64,000 nucleotides of DNA from Bacillota bacterium (lineage in GTDB: Bacteria > Bacillota > Clostridia > Oscillospirales > Ruminococcaceae). The translations under genes were made by a program, and so were the position numbers. The notes below the pieces were generated by a model that was not told the origin of the DNA, did not search any database, and worked only from the letters and a program-made list of their open reading frames with translations. This document shows positions 1-9,636 of this stretch, one piece after another. The stretch covers positions 207,057 through 271,056 of the forward strand of contig JAEZTV010000034.1 of NCBI GenBank assembly GCA_023421245.1. Reading direction: 5' to 3'. Within the stretch, counting starts at the first letter, position 1. Every line of letters starts with the position of its first letter.

Positions 1-1161
1 GCCAAGACCTGCAGGTACCGCGACAAGAGCGGTTACACGCAGCGCGGATTCCACATTACGTTTGAGCTCGACATAGTCGTTTCGCGCCCAAGCCGATGAA
101 ACGGCAGGCAATGCGCTGACGCCAAACGCGGTGGTGATAGCCGGCACAAGATGAAATATTGTCATCGGCAGCCCCTTGTAGGTACCAAATAAAAAGGACG
201 GCAGCCGCTCCAGCGTCATATCCTGCGGCAGCATACCGGCGTACATATCAAGAATACTCTGCGCGTTGTTTGTTACCGCAACAGAAAGCCGGTTCATTAC
301 CGAAGCAAGGTCGATGGTCGAGGTCAAACTTACCACAAGCGAGCCAAGGCAGACCGGAACCGCGATGCGTATCAGTGCCCCAAACAGCTCCTTTTTGGGA
401 CGCGCCGGCGGAGACTTTATATACTCCTGCTTGGATATCGCATCCCTCTGCTTGAGGTGCCTAAAAAACAGATAGATTAGTCCAAATACGGTACTAAGCG
501 TAACACCCATAATCGCGCCTGCCGCGGCAAACGGCAGTACCGCAGTTGTCGCCGCAGCGGCCGAACCCGCTGCTATGCCGAACACATTGCCGGTGCTCTC
601 ATAATCCTGCAGGCCGAGCTTTATTATAACGAGCGCAAGGCTGTACCCCAAGATAAGCTTGGCAAGAGCTTCCACAACCTGTGAAATCGCTGTAGGATAC
701 ATGTTTCTAAGGCCTTCATAGTAGCCTCGGTAAGAGGACATCAAGCACAAAAACAACACCGCAGGAGAAATCGCTAAAATGGAAAGATATCCGGATGGAT
801 TTCCGACAAGCTGTGCGAAGGGTCGGGCAAAAAAGAAGGTAACCGCAAACCCGAGTGTTCCGGTGATGCAAAATACCAGCAGCGAAAGCCTTCTGATGCG
901 CTTTACGTCGCGAAACCTCCCGCGTGCGGCATTTTCAGATACAAGTTTTGAAACCGCAATCGGAAGCCCTGCAATAGCGATCGCTGAAACAGGGTTAAAG
1001 ATATCATATGCAGTATAAAAATGCGCGGATCCTTCTGCCCCCAGTACCAGTGTAAGGGGTATTTTAAAAACCGCGCCAATTACCTTTACAAGGATGGTGG
1101 CAGCGGTAAGGATAAGCGCCCCATGTAAAAAGCTCTGTTTCCGTCTAACGGGCAAATCCAT
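1..1161 (-). CDS. SpoVB/MATE-like polysaccharide flippase (3' end outside window)
   Basis: This is a partial gene of 387 codons running off the left edge; translation from the ATG at 1161 stays open to base 1. The protein begins MDLPVRRKQSFLHGALILT and is a chain of hydrophobic helices separated by short basic loops. It carries the repeat-like segments AILVK..FKIPL and GLPIAVSKLVSENA seen in the SpoVB branch of the MOP flippase superfamily. Family members move lipid-linked sugar or peptidoglycan precursors across the cytoplasmic membrane; SpoVB itself acts in spore cortex formation. Substrate cannot be read from sequence. The start is supported by a modest AAGGGCG upstream. The C-terminus (about 100-150 residues) is missing because of the window edge, not because of damage. 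Confidence 0.85.
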   Translation of the reverse strand, partial: MDLPVRRKQSFLHGALILTAATILVKVIGAVFKIPLTLVLGAEGSAHFYTAYDIFNPVSAIAIAGLPIAVSKLVSENAARGRFRDVKRIRRLSLLVFCITGTLGFAVTFFFARPFAQLVGNPSGYLSILAISPAVLFLCLMSSYRGYYEGLRNMYPTAISQVVEALAKLILGYSLALVIIKLGLQDYESTGNVFGIAAGSAAAATTAVLPFAAAGAIMGVTLSTVFGLIYLFFRHLKQRDAISKQEYIKSPPARPKKELFGALIRIAVPVCLGSLVVSLTSTIDLASVMNRLSVAVTNNAQSILDMYAGMLPQDMTLERLPSFLFGTYKGLPMTIFHLVPAITTAFGVSALPAVSSAWARNDYVELKRNVESALRVTALVAVPAGLG

Positions 1162-1276
1162 CACGCCCTTATGCTTTGTAGGAAAACGCGTTTAAAACTA
1201 TCCTTCAAACCTTCAAATTGAACTGCACGAATTTCCATATAGGCCCCGCACCGCAGGTGGGTCTGATTGCATGACA

Positions 1277-1306
1277 GAAAACCTGCAACATCTTTATGAT
1301 GCAGGC
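1277..1306 (-). terminator. Rho-independent terminator
   Basis: A CCTGCA/TGCAGG hairpin (1282-1287 with 1300-1305) is followed on the minus strand by TTTT. It lies just past the stop of the small coiled-coil gene at 1329 and separates it from the flippase gene. Confidence 0.6.
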
Positions 1307-1328
1307 CTCTTTTCTATTCCCAATTCGA

Positions 1329-1613
1329 TTATTCCTGTTCGTTAATCTTCTTCGTAAGCTCGGAAATCTGTTCAAGCAACAAATCGATCTTGGCAACAAT
1401 TCCGCCTTGCGTCTGAACATCACCCTCGCTCTGACCGTTCTTTTCGGCAGAATAGTGCAGCTTACCAAGCTTTAAATAGGCGCGTTCCAGCTCGGATTTT
1501 AGGTTCATGCGCTCGAGGCGAAGCTTTGAGGTGCTTACAAATTCGCCGGTTGCCTTGCAGGCATTATCAAACAGATTCTGAGCGGTTGTTGCAAAATCGT
1601 CAAATGTACCCAT
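1329..1613 (-). CDS. small coiled-coil protein of unknown function
   Basis: The product is 94 residues, soluble and strongly charged. Residues 1-25 (MGTFDDFATTAQNLFDNA) resemble the N-terminus of small clostridial proteins found near housekeeping genes. Residues 30-94 have heptad-like spacing of Leu/Ile (LRLERMNLKSELERAYLKLG and LLLEQISELTKKI), predicting two helices that could form a coiled coil. No catalytic or metal-binding motif is visible and I do not recognise a named family. An AAAGGAG lies about 12 bases upstream of the ATG. It follows the uridine kinase gene by 18 bases on the same strand and is closed by a terminator, so it is probably the last gene of that operon. Confidence 0.75.
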   Translation of the reverse strand: MGTFDDFATTAQNLFDNACKATGEFVSTSKLRLERMNLKSELERAYLKLGKLHYSAEKNGQSEGDVQTQGGIVAKIDLLLEQISELTKKINEQE

Positions 1614-1631
1614 AAATTATGTCGCTCCTTT

Positions 1632-2576
1632 TTAATCTATAAACTCCCGCAGCAAGGAATCCTGCGCAACGAATTGGGGCTGCATCTCTGCAAAATACCC
1701 CAGAACATTACGAATCTGTTCAAAGCGCGGGTAGTGTTCGCTGGAGGATGGCATCTGCTCTATGAGCGGACGAAGAAACTGCAAAAGAACACACGGCTCA
1801 TAGAGGATGAGTGAATCAATCGAAAGATCGGCAAACCGCTTGTACGGGGAAATATATTTTTTCTCGCCAGTACGCACCGACGTCCACATCCCCGCTGTGT
1901 TTTCAAGCGAGGACGCGCGGTGTGTATAGTCTCGCACACACCGCCTGATAAAGCGGATAACGGTATGGTCAAGCACTACCTTTGCGCCAAGACGATACTC
2001 GCCCCGCACGCTGATGAACAGGCGAAAGAACTTGTCACGGTCAATGCCCTCTGTGATAAGCGGATTGAGCGCATGGATGCCCTCAATAATCAGTATATCA
2101 TTTTCACCAAGCACAATATCATTTGTTTTATCTGACCTGCTTGCCGATAAGAAATCAAAGATCGGTAAACTGGAACGGTTTGTGCGGGTAAGCTCCTCCA
2201 AACAGCGGTGGATGCAATCAATATCCAGAGAATAGACTGTCTCGAGATCTTTTGTACCATCCGGGAGTGTGGGCAGATTCTCTTGATTGATATAAAAATC
2301 ATCAAGTGAGACAACATAGCTGTCGATGGAAAAGTCATGTTTTAGCATAGTACGAAACCGATGCGCGGTAATTGTTTTGCCGGAAGCACTCGGACCCGCC
2401 AGCAAGACGATATGAGAGCGCGAAAGGTTGTCACTGATAACCTGACACGCATTACGAATCTGCAATGTATAACGCTCTTCACTGATCTGCGCGATGAGAG
2501 CCGGGTCGTTTTTTGCGTACTCGTTTACCCTGTCTGCAATAACAAAGCCTTGCTCATCATAAAACTGTTCGGTCAT
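1632..2576 (-). CDS. uridine kinase-like nucleoside kinase
   Basis: The 314-residue protein belongs to the P-loop phosphoribulokinase/uridine kinase family. The Walker A motif GPSASGKT lies near residue 60, followed by the DDFY substrate-site motif (SLDDFYINQ) near residue 90 and a Walker B-like ILIIEGIHALNP near residue 165. About 45 residues precede the kinase core, as in the longer clostridial and Thermotoga-type nucleoside kinases, rather than the roughly 210-residue Udk. It probably phosphorylates uridine/cytidine or a related nucleoside in the cytoplasm. Its ATG lies 20 bases inside the 3' end of hemZ, so the two are likely translationally coupled; an AGGTGGG precedes it. Confidence 0.85.
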   Translation of the reverse strand: MTEQFYDEQGFVIADRVNEYAKNDPALIAQISEERYTLQIRNACQVISDNLSRSHIVLLAGPSASGKTITAHRFRTMLKHDFSIDSYVVSLDDFYINQENLPTLPDGTKDLETVYSLDIDCIHRCLEELTRTNRSSLPIFDFLSASRSDKTNDIVLGENDILIIEGIHALNPLITEGIDRDKFFRLFISVRGEYRLGAKVVLDHTVIRFIRRCVRDYTHRASSLENTAGMWTSVRTGEKKYISPYKRFADLSIDSLILYEPCVLLQFLRPLIEQMPSSSEHYPRFEQIRNVLGYFAEMQPQFVAQDSLLREFID

Positions 2577-4023
2577 AAAATCGGCCCACCTGCCCTTTTC
2601 TCAATAGTATTTCATCAAAGCCGTTTATATACTCATACGGGTATTTATAGTTGTATATCCGTTTTAGCCCCTCACCCTTAAGCTTGGTAACGCCGCCAGC
2701 CCCGCAGGCAAGGATGGTATGTGTCTCATCCATGATAAATACATTATACAAGCCTTCAAACCCATCTTTTGCAAAACCCACATTCTCAAGGTTCTCTCTC
2801 GTATTGCGTTGGCGATACAAGTAATAGGGTGCATATCCCGCCTGCGGCAGTGTTTGGTACACATACTCCAGCATCTGCGTTGCAATCCCCTCCCGCGCCG
2901 AAAATTCCGATGCTTTTTGATAAGCAAGGTCGGAAGAGCGTTTGAGGGAAAGAGTATGAACTGTAATGTTCTCGGGTCCGAGTGCAATCGTTTGGTCAAG
3001 CGAATCGCAAAAACCTTCGGGCGTATCGCCGGGTAGGCCTGCAATCAGGTCCATGTTAATGCATTTAATGCCAACCTCGCGCGCAAACCGGATGCTTTCT
3101 ATGGTATCCTGTGCCGTGTGTTTTCTGCCGATTAGGGCAAGCACATCATCGCGAAAGGTCTGTGGATTAATACTGATTCTGGTTGCCTCGCTATCGTGAA
3201 TGGCACAAAGCTTGTCTCTTGTAATGGTGTCGGGTCTGCCCGCCTCCACCGTGTACTCGCGCACAGTGGAAAGGTCAAAGGCTTTACGGATAGAATCAAA
3301 CAAACCGGACAGTTGCGCCGCACTTAGTGTTGTTGGAGTTCCACCGCCGATATACACAGTCTCCAGCCGAAGTGAACGGCCGCGTACAAGCTCGCCCGCA
3401 AACGCAATCTCCTTTGTAAGCTTGTCCAGGTATTGTTCCACCAGCACCGCGGTCTTCTCAATCGAGTGGGATACAAACGAGCAGTACAGGCAACGTGACG
3501 GGCAAAACGGAATAGAGACATACAGGCTGTACGAGCGGGGCGTAGAGCTTGTGATAATTGCGCTTTCTTTTCGCGCAATATCGCTTAACAGGCTTGCCTT
3601 TTCGGAAGAAACCAGATAACGCTCGCAAAGGAACTGTTCTGCCTGTGCAGCATTCATGCCCTGCTCGCCAAGCCTGCGTAGCAGAGACACCGGCCGGATT
3701 CCGGTGAGGATTCCAAAACGCGGAGAGATACCGGTAATTGGTGCAAGCAGCTGATATAACATGATACCAAAAACGCGCTCGCATTCATTGTCGAAATTCT
3801 CTATTGTTCGTTCAACGGCACGAGCATCGGTATATTGCGCATCGGCAATCCTAACAACTGCGGTGAGACAAACCTTATCCGTGCAATCCTCAAGCGCCGT
3901 AAGGATATAGTCGCCCGTTACAGGCGGCTCGTCCGCCTGTGTAATCGTTTGACCTTGAAAAAACAGCATTACGACATTGCGCACCTCGTACGCGTAATTG
4001 TGATTTTTAAAAACAATCGTCAT
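2557..4023 (-). CDS. hemZ: coproporphyrinogen dehydrogenase HemZ (radical SAM)
   Basis: The 488-residue protein is a HemN-like radical SAM enzyme. The [4Fe-4S]/SAM cluster motif CPSRCLYCSF (CxxxCxxC) lies about residue 165, followed by YIGGGTPT, the glycine-rich SAM-binding segment. A roughly 150-residue N-terminal extension before the cluster is typical of HemZ rather than HemN. The family performs oxygen-independent oxidative decarboxylation of coproporphyrinogen III, although some HemN-like proteins act as haem chaperones, so the activity is inferred. I chose the ATG at 4023 (MTIVFKNHNY), which has GGAAAGG six bases upstream. The longer open frame to 4146 lies almost wholly inside the neighbouring hydrolase gene and is not needed. 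It overlaps both neighbours, indicating an operon. Confidence 0.9.
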   Translation of the reverse strand: MTIVFKNHNYAYEVRNVVMLFFQGQTITQADEPPVTGDYILTALEDCTDKVCLTAVVRIADAQYTDARAVERTIENFDNECERVFGIMLYQLLAPITGISPRFGILTGIRPVSLLRRLGEQGMNAAQAEQFLCERYLVSSEKASLLSDIARKESAIITSSTPRSYSLYVSIPFCPSRCLYCSFVSHSIEKTAVLVEQYLDKLTKEIAFAGELVRGRSLRLETVYIGGGTPTTLSAAQLSGLFDSIRKAFDLSTVREYTVEAGRPDTITRDKLCAIHDSEATRISINPQTFRDDVLALIGRKHTAQDTIESIRFAREVGIKCINMDLIAGLPGDTPEGFCDSLDQTIALGPENITVHTLSLKRSSDLAYQKASEFSAREGIATQMLEYVYQTLPQAGYAPYYLYRQRNTRENLENVGFAKDGFEGLYNVFIMDETHTILACGAGGVTKLKGEGLKRIYNYKYPYEYINGFDEILLRKGQVGRFYDRTVL

Positions 4024-4663
4024 AATTGGCCTTTCCAAGATAGGGATTTGTGCCGCGCTCCAGTTCAAGTGTTGTGCTTGGCCCGTGGCCGGGGTATATG
4101 GTATAGTCCCCTGTAAGCTCATCAGCAAATCTGCGCACAGACGCAAGCTCTGTATTTAAATCGCCGCCGTAGTGGGTCACAATACCGATGCTGCCCTGAA
4201 ACAAGGTATCGCCCGTGAATAAAACATCGCCAAGTATATACACCACCGAACCGATTGTGTGGCCGGGTGTGGCAAAGACGGTAAAGCTAAGCTCATCGAG
4301 CGTAATGGTATCGCCATGCACCACCTGCCGCGCGATGGGGATATCCGACAGCTGATAACGGTCAGTATCGGCGGTAAACCTTGCGCCGACATTTTTTACG
4401 GGATCAGTCAGAAGTTCTGCATCCTGTGCAGATACAACGAGCTTCGCATCGGTTGCGTGATAAACCTCGCGAAGTGCGCCGATATGGTCAAAATGTCCGT
4501 GCGTGAGAAGGATTAGCTTTAATGCAATATCGTTATCCCGTAGTGTCTGCAGGATACGGTCGCTGTCCGCGCCCGGGTCGATAAGAACACCATTCCCCTG
4601 CTCGGTACGCAGGATATAACAGTTAGTATCAATTGCTCCGACAGATAAAACTATAAGCTTCAT
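4007..4663 (-). CDS. MBL-fold metallo-hydrolase (glyoxalase II-like)
   Basis: The 218-residue protein has the metallo-beta-lactamase signature THGHFDH near residue 57 and later zinc-site elements (TPGHTIGS, FTGDTLF, YPGHGPST). This short form resembles YqgX/hydroxyacylglutathione hydrolase-like proteins. Such enzymes cleave thioesters or related small molecules using a two-metal site; glutathione is uncommon in clostridia, so the true substrate is unknown. Start ATG 4663 (MKLIVLSVG) is preferred: an AAAGG lies upstream and family alignments begin here, whereas the ATG at 4690 lacks a Shine-Dalgarno. It sits between dtd and hemZ, an arrangement common in Clostridia, and overlaps hemZ by 17 bases. 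Confidence 0.88.
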   Translation of the reverse strand: MKLIVLSVGAIDTNCYILRTEQGNGVLIDPGADSDRILQTLRDNDIALKLILLTHGHFDHIGALREVYHATDAKLVVSAQDAELLTDPVKNVGARFTADTDRYQLSDIPIARQVVHGDTITLDELSFTVFATPGHTIGSVVYILGDVLFTGDTLFQGSIGIVTHYGGDLNTELASVRRFADELTGDYTIYPGHGPSTTLELERGTNPYLGKANYDDCF

Positions 4664-4741
4664 ATTTGTAATCAGACCTTTCCGACGCATTGCTCAAATG
4701 TAAATATAGTCTGCGCGATGTGCTGTTGTTTATAATGGAGA

Positions 4742-5194
4742 TTACCGATAGTCCTTTGTATCAAGAAGTATGGTAACCGGGCCGTCGTTGAGCAATGATA
4801 CCTTCATATCTGCCCCAAACTCTCCGGTTCGTACCGAAGAGATACCTCTCTGCGTTACCGCTTGTACAAAACGCTCATACAACGGCTTTGCATGCTGCGG
4901 CCTTGCCGCCGTGATAAAGGATGGCCGCCTGCCGCGTGAGGTGTCTGCATACAGTGTAAAATTGGGAACAATCAGCATCCCGCCGCCAACTTCTGAAAGC
5001 GAGCAGTTCATTTTACCTGACTCGTCTTCAAACACACGCAACTCCGCCGCCTTTTTTGCCAACAGTAAAACCTCGTCCTCTCCATCGTCTTGATGGATAC
5101 CAAGCAAAAGCAAATAGCCATGTGCAATCTCTGCGCAAACACGGCCGTCTATCTCCACCCGAGCCCACAAAACCCGCTGTACAACTGCACGCAT
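4742..5194 (-). CDS. dtd: D-aminoacyl-tRNA deacylase Dtd
   Basis: The 150-residue protein has the standard Dtd length and both active-site motifs: PNFTLYAD (SQFTLxA type) near residue 77 and LNDGPVTILLDT (NxGPVT) near the C-terminus. The N-terminus MRAVVQRVLWARVEIDG matches the family. Dtd hydrolyses D-amino acids mischarged on tRNA, and glycine from tRNA-Ala, preventing their entry into protein. A strong GGAGGAG precedes the ATG. It lies 33 bases downstream of rel, the conserved firmicute order. Confidence 0.95.
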   Translation of the reverse strand: MRAVVQRVLWARVEIDGRVCAEIAHGYLLLLGIHQDDGEDEVLLLAKKAAELRVFEDESGKMNCSLSEVGGGMLIVPNFTLYADTSRGRRPSFITAARPQHAKPLYERFVQAVTQRGISSVRTGEFGADMKVSLLNDGPVTILLDTKDYR

Positions 5195-5226
5195 GAAAGC
5201 TCCTCCAAAATCTAATCAATCATCGC

Positions 5227-7389
5227 TTATTTTCCCGTTCTGGTAACGGAGGACACACTATCAATCCTCGAAAGGTTTGCCATAACATTTTGCAGCTGTT
5301 CTCTGCCGGAGATTGCTATGGTGACGTGGATTCCGACATACCCGTCCTTTAGTTCACGCGCATTGAGCTCATGTATCTGCAGATGCATGTTGGATAACGC
5401 AACCGTCACATCCGCAATCATTCCCGCGCGGTCATGTGCCAAAATCTCGATGGTGGATTTAAAGGTTTCCTTTACCTCATCGGACCATTCAACGTTTACC
5501 CAGCGTTCCGGCTGATCGCCCTTTTCAAGCGAAGAGACCACATTGATGCAGTCGCGTTTATGCACCGAAACACCGTAGCCGCGTGTAACAAAGCCGGTGA
5601 TATCATCGCCGGGCAACGGATTGCAGCACTGTGCAAACTTTACAAGACAGCCTTCAATCTCCTCCACCACAACGCCGCTCGATACGGTTTTTGAGTGTTT
5701 TTTCACTGCAGTTTGGAGGTTGACCTCAACAGGTTTGTACTGCTTAAGATAGTCGTCCTTAATACGGGACATAATTTTGGAAAGCGAAATTCCGCCATAG
5801 CCGATGGCGGCGTATAGCTCTTCCACGCCGGCACAGTGCTGGCGTTTAGCAAGCTCCCCAATAAAACTGTCGTAATCTTCTTCCGGCACGCGAATTGCGT
5901 TACGGCGAAACTCGCGCTCCAACTCCGCGCGGCCTTCCGCTATGTTTTCTTCACGTCGCTCTTTTTTAAACCATGAGCGTATCTTGCTGCGTGCCTCACT
6001 AGTTTTTACTATCTTAAGCCAATCACGGCTTGGACCGCGGCCTGGGGTGTTGCTTGTAAGAATATCAACAATCTGGCCCGTTTTAACCACACTGTCGATC
6101 GAAACCATGCGGCCGTCAACCTTAGCGCCGATCATACGGTTGCCAACCTCGCTGTGGATGGCATAGGCGAAATCGATGACAGTAGAGCCTGCAGGCAGTG
6201 ATTTAACATCACCTTTTGGGGTGAATACAAACACATCCTCGGGTGAGAGGTCGGTTTTAATGGTACGGACAATCTCCTCAACATCCTCGCTCTGCGATTC
6301 GAGCAGCTTGCGAATCCATGCCAAGCGATCTTCAAGCTTATCCTTACCCTGCATGCCGGCCTTGTATTTCCAGTGCGCGGCAATACCGTATTCGGCAGTG
6401 TGGTGCATATCCCATGTTCGAATCTGAATCTCAAACGGAACGCCCTCTTTGTCGATGACGGTAGTGTGCAGCGATTGATACATGTTGGGTTTTGGGGTCG
6501 AAATATAGTCTTTAAACCGCTTGGGGATCGGTGTAAACATATCGTGAATGATACCAAGAATGTTATAACAATCAATCACCGTGTCAACAATAATGCGCAC
6601 GGCATAGATGTCGTATATCTCTTCAAACGACCGTCCCTGCATATAAACCTTGCGGTATATGCCGTAGATGCTCTTGACTCTGCCCTCCAAAAATATCTGC
6701 ATGTTATCCGTCGACATGCGCTCGTTAATGCGATGCATAATGTGAACCAAAAAACGGGAACGTTCTTCTTTGTGCAGCTTGAGCGCGGTATCAATCTCTG
6801 CATACGCGATAGGGTCAAGATGCTTGAGGGAGATGTCCTCAAGCTCCTCTTTAAACGCGCGGATACCAAGGCGGTGCGCAATCGGTGCATATACCTCCAT
6901 CGTTTCAAGCGCTTTGTCCCGCTGTTTTTGCGGCGGCATTGCATCGATGGTGCGCATGTTGTGAAGACGATCCGCAAGCTTGATGATAATAACACGGATA
7001 TCTTGGCTCATGGCAAGCAGCATCTTACGGATATTCTCCGCCTGCTGCTCCTCGCGGGATGAGTAAGGGATTTTGCCAAGCTTTGTTACCCCGCTGACCA
7101 AAACCGCAACATCCCTGCCAAACATCTGCGTTACTTCCTCGTGGGTGACATGGGTGTCCTCAACCACATCGTGCAACAGTGCGGCAATCAGTGATTCGTT
7201 ATCCATGCCAAGTTCAATTAAAAGCATTGCAACGCTGGCCGGATGAATAATATACATCTCGCCCGATACACGCTTTTGCCCCTTGTGCGATACGCGTGCA
7301 AACTCATATGCTTTTGCAATTAAATCCCTGTCATACTGCTTTTCACTTTTATCCAAACAGGCGAGCAGGTCGTATAAAATCTTATCCAC
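5227..7389 (-). CDS. rel: bifunctional (p)ppGpp synthetase/hydrolase (RelA/SpoT, Rel)
   Basis: The 720-residue protein shows the full Rel architecture. An HD hydrolase domain occupies residues 30-160 (HPASVAMLL, LLHDVVEDT). The synthetase domain lies at about 230-350 (RVKSIYGIYRK, KPNMYQSLHTTV), TGS near 385-450 (VFTPKGDVKSLPAGST), a zinc-finger-like CCNP segment near 590, and an ACT domain at the end. The synthetase carries RFKD (RxKD class), the signature of bifunctional enzymes. It makes and degrades the stringent-response alarmone on ribosomes. The start is GTG at 7389, with AAAGGATTGGTGA upstream. It follows recJ by 45 bases; apt, often found between them in Clostridia, is absent. Confidence 0.95.
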   Translation of the reverse strand: MDKILYDLLACLDKSEKQYDRDLIAKAYEFARVSHKGQKRVSGEMYIIHPASVAMLLIELGMDNESLIAALLHDVVEDTHVTHEEVTQMFGRDVAVLVSGVTKLGKIPYSSREEQQAENIRKMLLAMSQDIRVIIIKLADRLHNMRTIDAMPPQKQRDKALETMEVYAPIAHRLGIRAFKEELEDISLKHLDPIAYAEIDTALKLHKEERSRFLVHIMHRINERMSTDNMQIFLEGRVKSIYGIYRKVYMQGRSFEEIYDIYAVRIIVDTVIDCYNILGIIHDMFTPIPKRFKDYISTPKPNMYQSLHTTVIDKEGVPFEIQIRTWDMHHTAEYGIAAHWKYKAGMQGKDKLEDRLAWIRKLLESQSEDVEEIVRTIKTDLSPEDVFVFTPKGDVKSLPAGSTVIDFAYAIHSEVGNRMIGAKVDGRMVSIDSVVKTGQIVDILTSNTPGRGPSRDWLKIVKTSEARSKIRSWFKKERREENIAEGRAELEREFRRNAIRVPEEDYDSFIGELAKRQHCAGVEELYAAIGYGGISLSKIMSRIKDDYLKQYKPVEVNLQTAVKKHSKTVSSGVVVEEIEGCLVKFAQCCNPLPGDDITGFVTRGYGVSVHKRDCINVVSSLEKGDQPERWVNVEWSDEVKETFKSTIEILAHDRAGMIADVTVALSNMHLQIHELNARELKDGYVGIHVTIAISGREQLQNVMANLSRIDSVSSVTRTGK

Positions 7390-7434
7390 AATCAGTCACC
7401 AATCCTTTGGCTGGATACGCGATAAAACGATATA

Positions 7435-9474
7435 TCATTTTGCGCCAAGAAGGCGCTGCATGGTTTCAGACTTTAACAAGTCGGTCTTTGGCGCGTCCTT
7501 CACAATAGAGATGCATACTGCATTACGGTCAATATAAATACGGATTACCCCCAGCTCACTTAACACTTTCACCGCATTCTTGGTCTTGCCATAGTTTGAT
7601 AGCGCACTGGCGGCAAACTGAGGGAAATTGCAGGTATATGCTTGTTTTTGCGCAATCGTTCGATAGATTACGGCAATATCCTCACGGGTGGGTGTTATCA
7701 TATCAATTTCCGACGGAGTAAGCTGTTCATCGTTCCAGTAGCGTTCACAAAGCTCGCGAGATAAAAAGTACTCATCCTGCATAAAGGAGGATGGGCGAAT
7801 ATCCTTTAGCTTAATCGAGACACTTTCACGCCCCTGATAATGGTTAATGTCACACACTGCTGTTGCATCAATAATATCGCCCTTCGCGTAAGCAAACTCC
7901 TGCGGTGTGGTTGCAAACAGCAGGGCATTGACCCGCCGGGTGTCTTTTTCCAGCAGCAAACGAAGGTGTTTTCCGCCGCCGATTGCGGCAATATCGCAGA
8001 TTGTCATACCCAAAAAAGCGAAGCGCACCGGCTCATTGGAACAACCAAACGGCTCAAGTAATTCCAACTGCTTTAGCTGCTCAACCGAGATATCGGCAGG
8101 GTTGCAAACAACATCCACGGTAACGCTACCCACCGGCATTACAGCATAGTTTGTGCGGCAATACTCCTCCAACCTTTCGCAAAAAGCAGAAAAATCACAA
8201 GCCTTCAGCGTAAATCCGCCTGCCGCTTCGTGTCCTCCGTAGTGCACAAGCAGATCGTTGCAGGAAACAAGTGCATCAAACACAGAAAAACCCGTAACCC
8301 CTCTTGCCGAGCCGCGCGCAAAAATGCCCTCTATGCACACAACAAATGCAGGCTTAGCCAGACGCTGGGCAAGTCTTGCCGCAGCTATTCCCGCAACGCC
8401 GGGGTGCCAGCCCTCTTTTGCAATTACCGCCGCCCGTTTTTGTGAAAAGGCAGGCCGTTTCATCAGCTCATCTTCAATATCAGCAAACAGCGCGGCATCC
8501 AGTTCCTTGCGTATGCTGTTGTTTTCGGTAATCTTTTCCGCAATCGCCTGTGCCTCCATGTAATCATCGGTAATCAGCATGCGCAGGGCATCCACCGCAA
8601 GCCCCAACCGCCCAGCTGCATTGATGCGCGGTACAAGCATGTATGCAACCGCAGCCGAAGTAACGGCTTGCGGAGCAATCTCACAAAGCTCCATTAACGC
8701 TGACAGTCCTGCATTTTGTGTGCTGGCAAGGTTTAGCAACCCTTGACGGACAAGGATTCGGTTCTCTCCAATAAGCGGCACGACATCGGCGATCGTTCCG
8801 ATCGCCGCAAGATCGGCACAAAAATCAAACACCTCGTTATAATCGCCGCCATGTAAGGCAGCAACCAGTTTAAGCGCTATGCCTGCACCGCATAGATGCT
8901 TAAACGCGCTGGGGCAATCATCTCTATGCGGATTTACCACTGCACATGCATTGGGCAGTACGTTCTTTGGCTTATGGTGGTCGGTTACAATTACATCAAT
9001 TCCAAGGCTATTGGCGTAATCTATCTCATCGACGGCAGAAATACCGTTATCCACCGTAATAATCAGTGAAACATCTCCATCCGCAAGACTTTGCACTGCT
9101 TCTCGGTTCATACCATAGCCTTCATCCTCACGCGATGGTATATAATATGTAACCTGCGCACCCGACGCTTCAAGGTAGAGGTATAAGATTGCAGTTGCGG
9201 TTACCCCATCCGCATCGTAGTCACCATATACGGCAACGCGCTCCTCATTCTCAATTGCCGTTTCAATACGCGCGCACGCCTTGTTCATATCAATCAATTC
9301 AAATGGGTCGGCCAAAGCCTGTTCATCGTCAAGAAATTCCCGTACGGCTCGTGCAGTACTAAAGCCGCGTGCCACAAATATATCCGAAAGCAAGGAAGAC
9401 ATACCGAGCTCGCGGGAGATTTCAAGGCTTGCATCCGGATCGGTTTTGGGCAGTATCCATTTGACAAGACCCAA
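7435..9474 (-). CDS. recJ: single-stranded-DNA exonuclease RecJ
   Basis: The protein (about 679 residues) has DHH-family motifs in order: DYDADG near residue 82, TDHHKP near 160, and the DHHA1 GGHEAAGGF near 405. An OB-type domain and a roughly 120-residue C-terminal extension follow, as in the longer firmicute RecJ proteins. RecJ degrades single-stranded DNA 5' to 3' in recombination and repair. Start choice is uncertain: ATG 9489 and ATG 9480 lack well-spaced ribosome sites, while TTG 9474 (LGLVKWILPK) has GGGGGAG six bases upstream and matches the usual beginning of the family. It is the first gene of the recJ-rel-dtd-hemZ run. Confidence 0.93.
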   Translation of the reverse strand: MGLVKWILPKTDPDASLEISRELGMSSLLSDIFVARGFSTARAVREFLDDEQALADPFELIDMNKACARIETAIENEERVAVYGDYDADGVTATAILYLYLEASGAQVTYYIPSREDEGYGMNREAVQSLADGDVSLIITVDNGISAVDEIDYANSLGIDVIVTDHHKPKNVLPNACAVVNPHRDDCPSAFKHLCGAGIALKLVAALHGGDYNEVFDFCADLAAIGTIADVVPLIGENRILVRQGLLNLASTQNAGLSALMELCEIAPQAVTSAAVAYMLVPRINAAGRLGLAVDALRMLITDDYMEAQAIAEKITENNSIRKELDAALFADIEDELMKRPAFSQKRAAVIAKEGWHPGVAGIAAARLAQRLAKPAFVVCIEGIFARGSARGVTGFSVFDALVSCNDLLVHYGGHEAAGGFTLKACDFSAFCERLEEYCRTNYAVMPVGSVTVDVVCNPADISVEQLKQLELLEPFGCSNEPVRFAFLGMTICDIAAIGGGKHLRLLLEKDTRRVNALLFATTPQEFAYAKGDIIDATAVCDINHYQGRESVSIKLKDIRPSSFMQDEYFLSRELCERYWNDEQLTPSEIDMITPTREDIAVIYRTIAQKQAYTCNFPQFAASALSNYGKTKNAVKVLSELGVIRIYIDRNAVCISIVKDAPKTDLLKSETMQRLLGAK

Positions 9475-9636
9475 TGACATCTCCCCCATTTCTTGCTGTG
9501 ACTATGCACGTTTTATGCTAATTTGGCAATAACCTGTCTAAACATTTTAACATCTTGCAGCAAGTTATTCAACCTTTTTCGCCGGACAGCTTAATCGACA
9601 GTGCTAGGCAGCCAATTCAGCAAAGCAATAACAGCA

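Noticed and set aside
6373..7062. 229-codon plus-strand ORF
   Set aside because: Antisense to rel; no family pattern.
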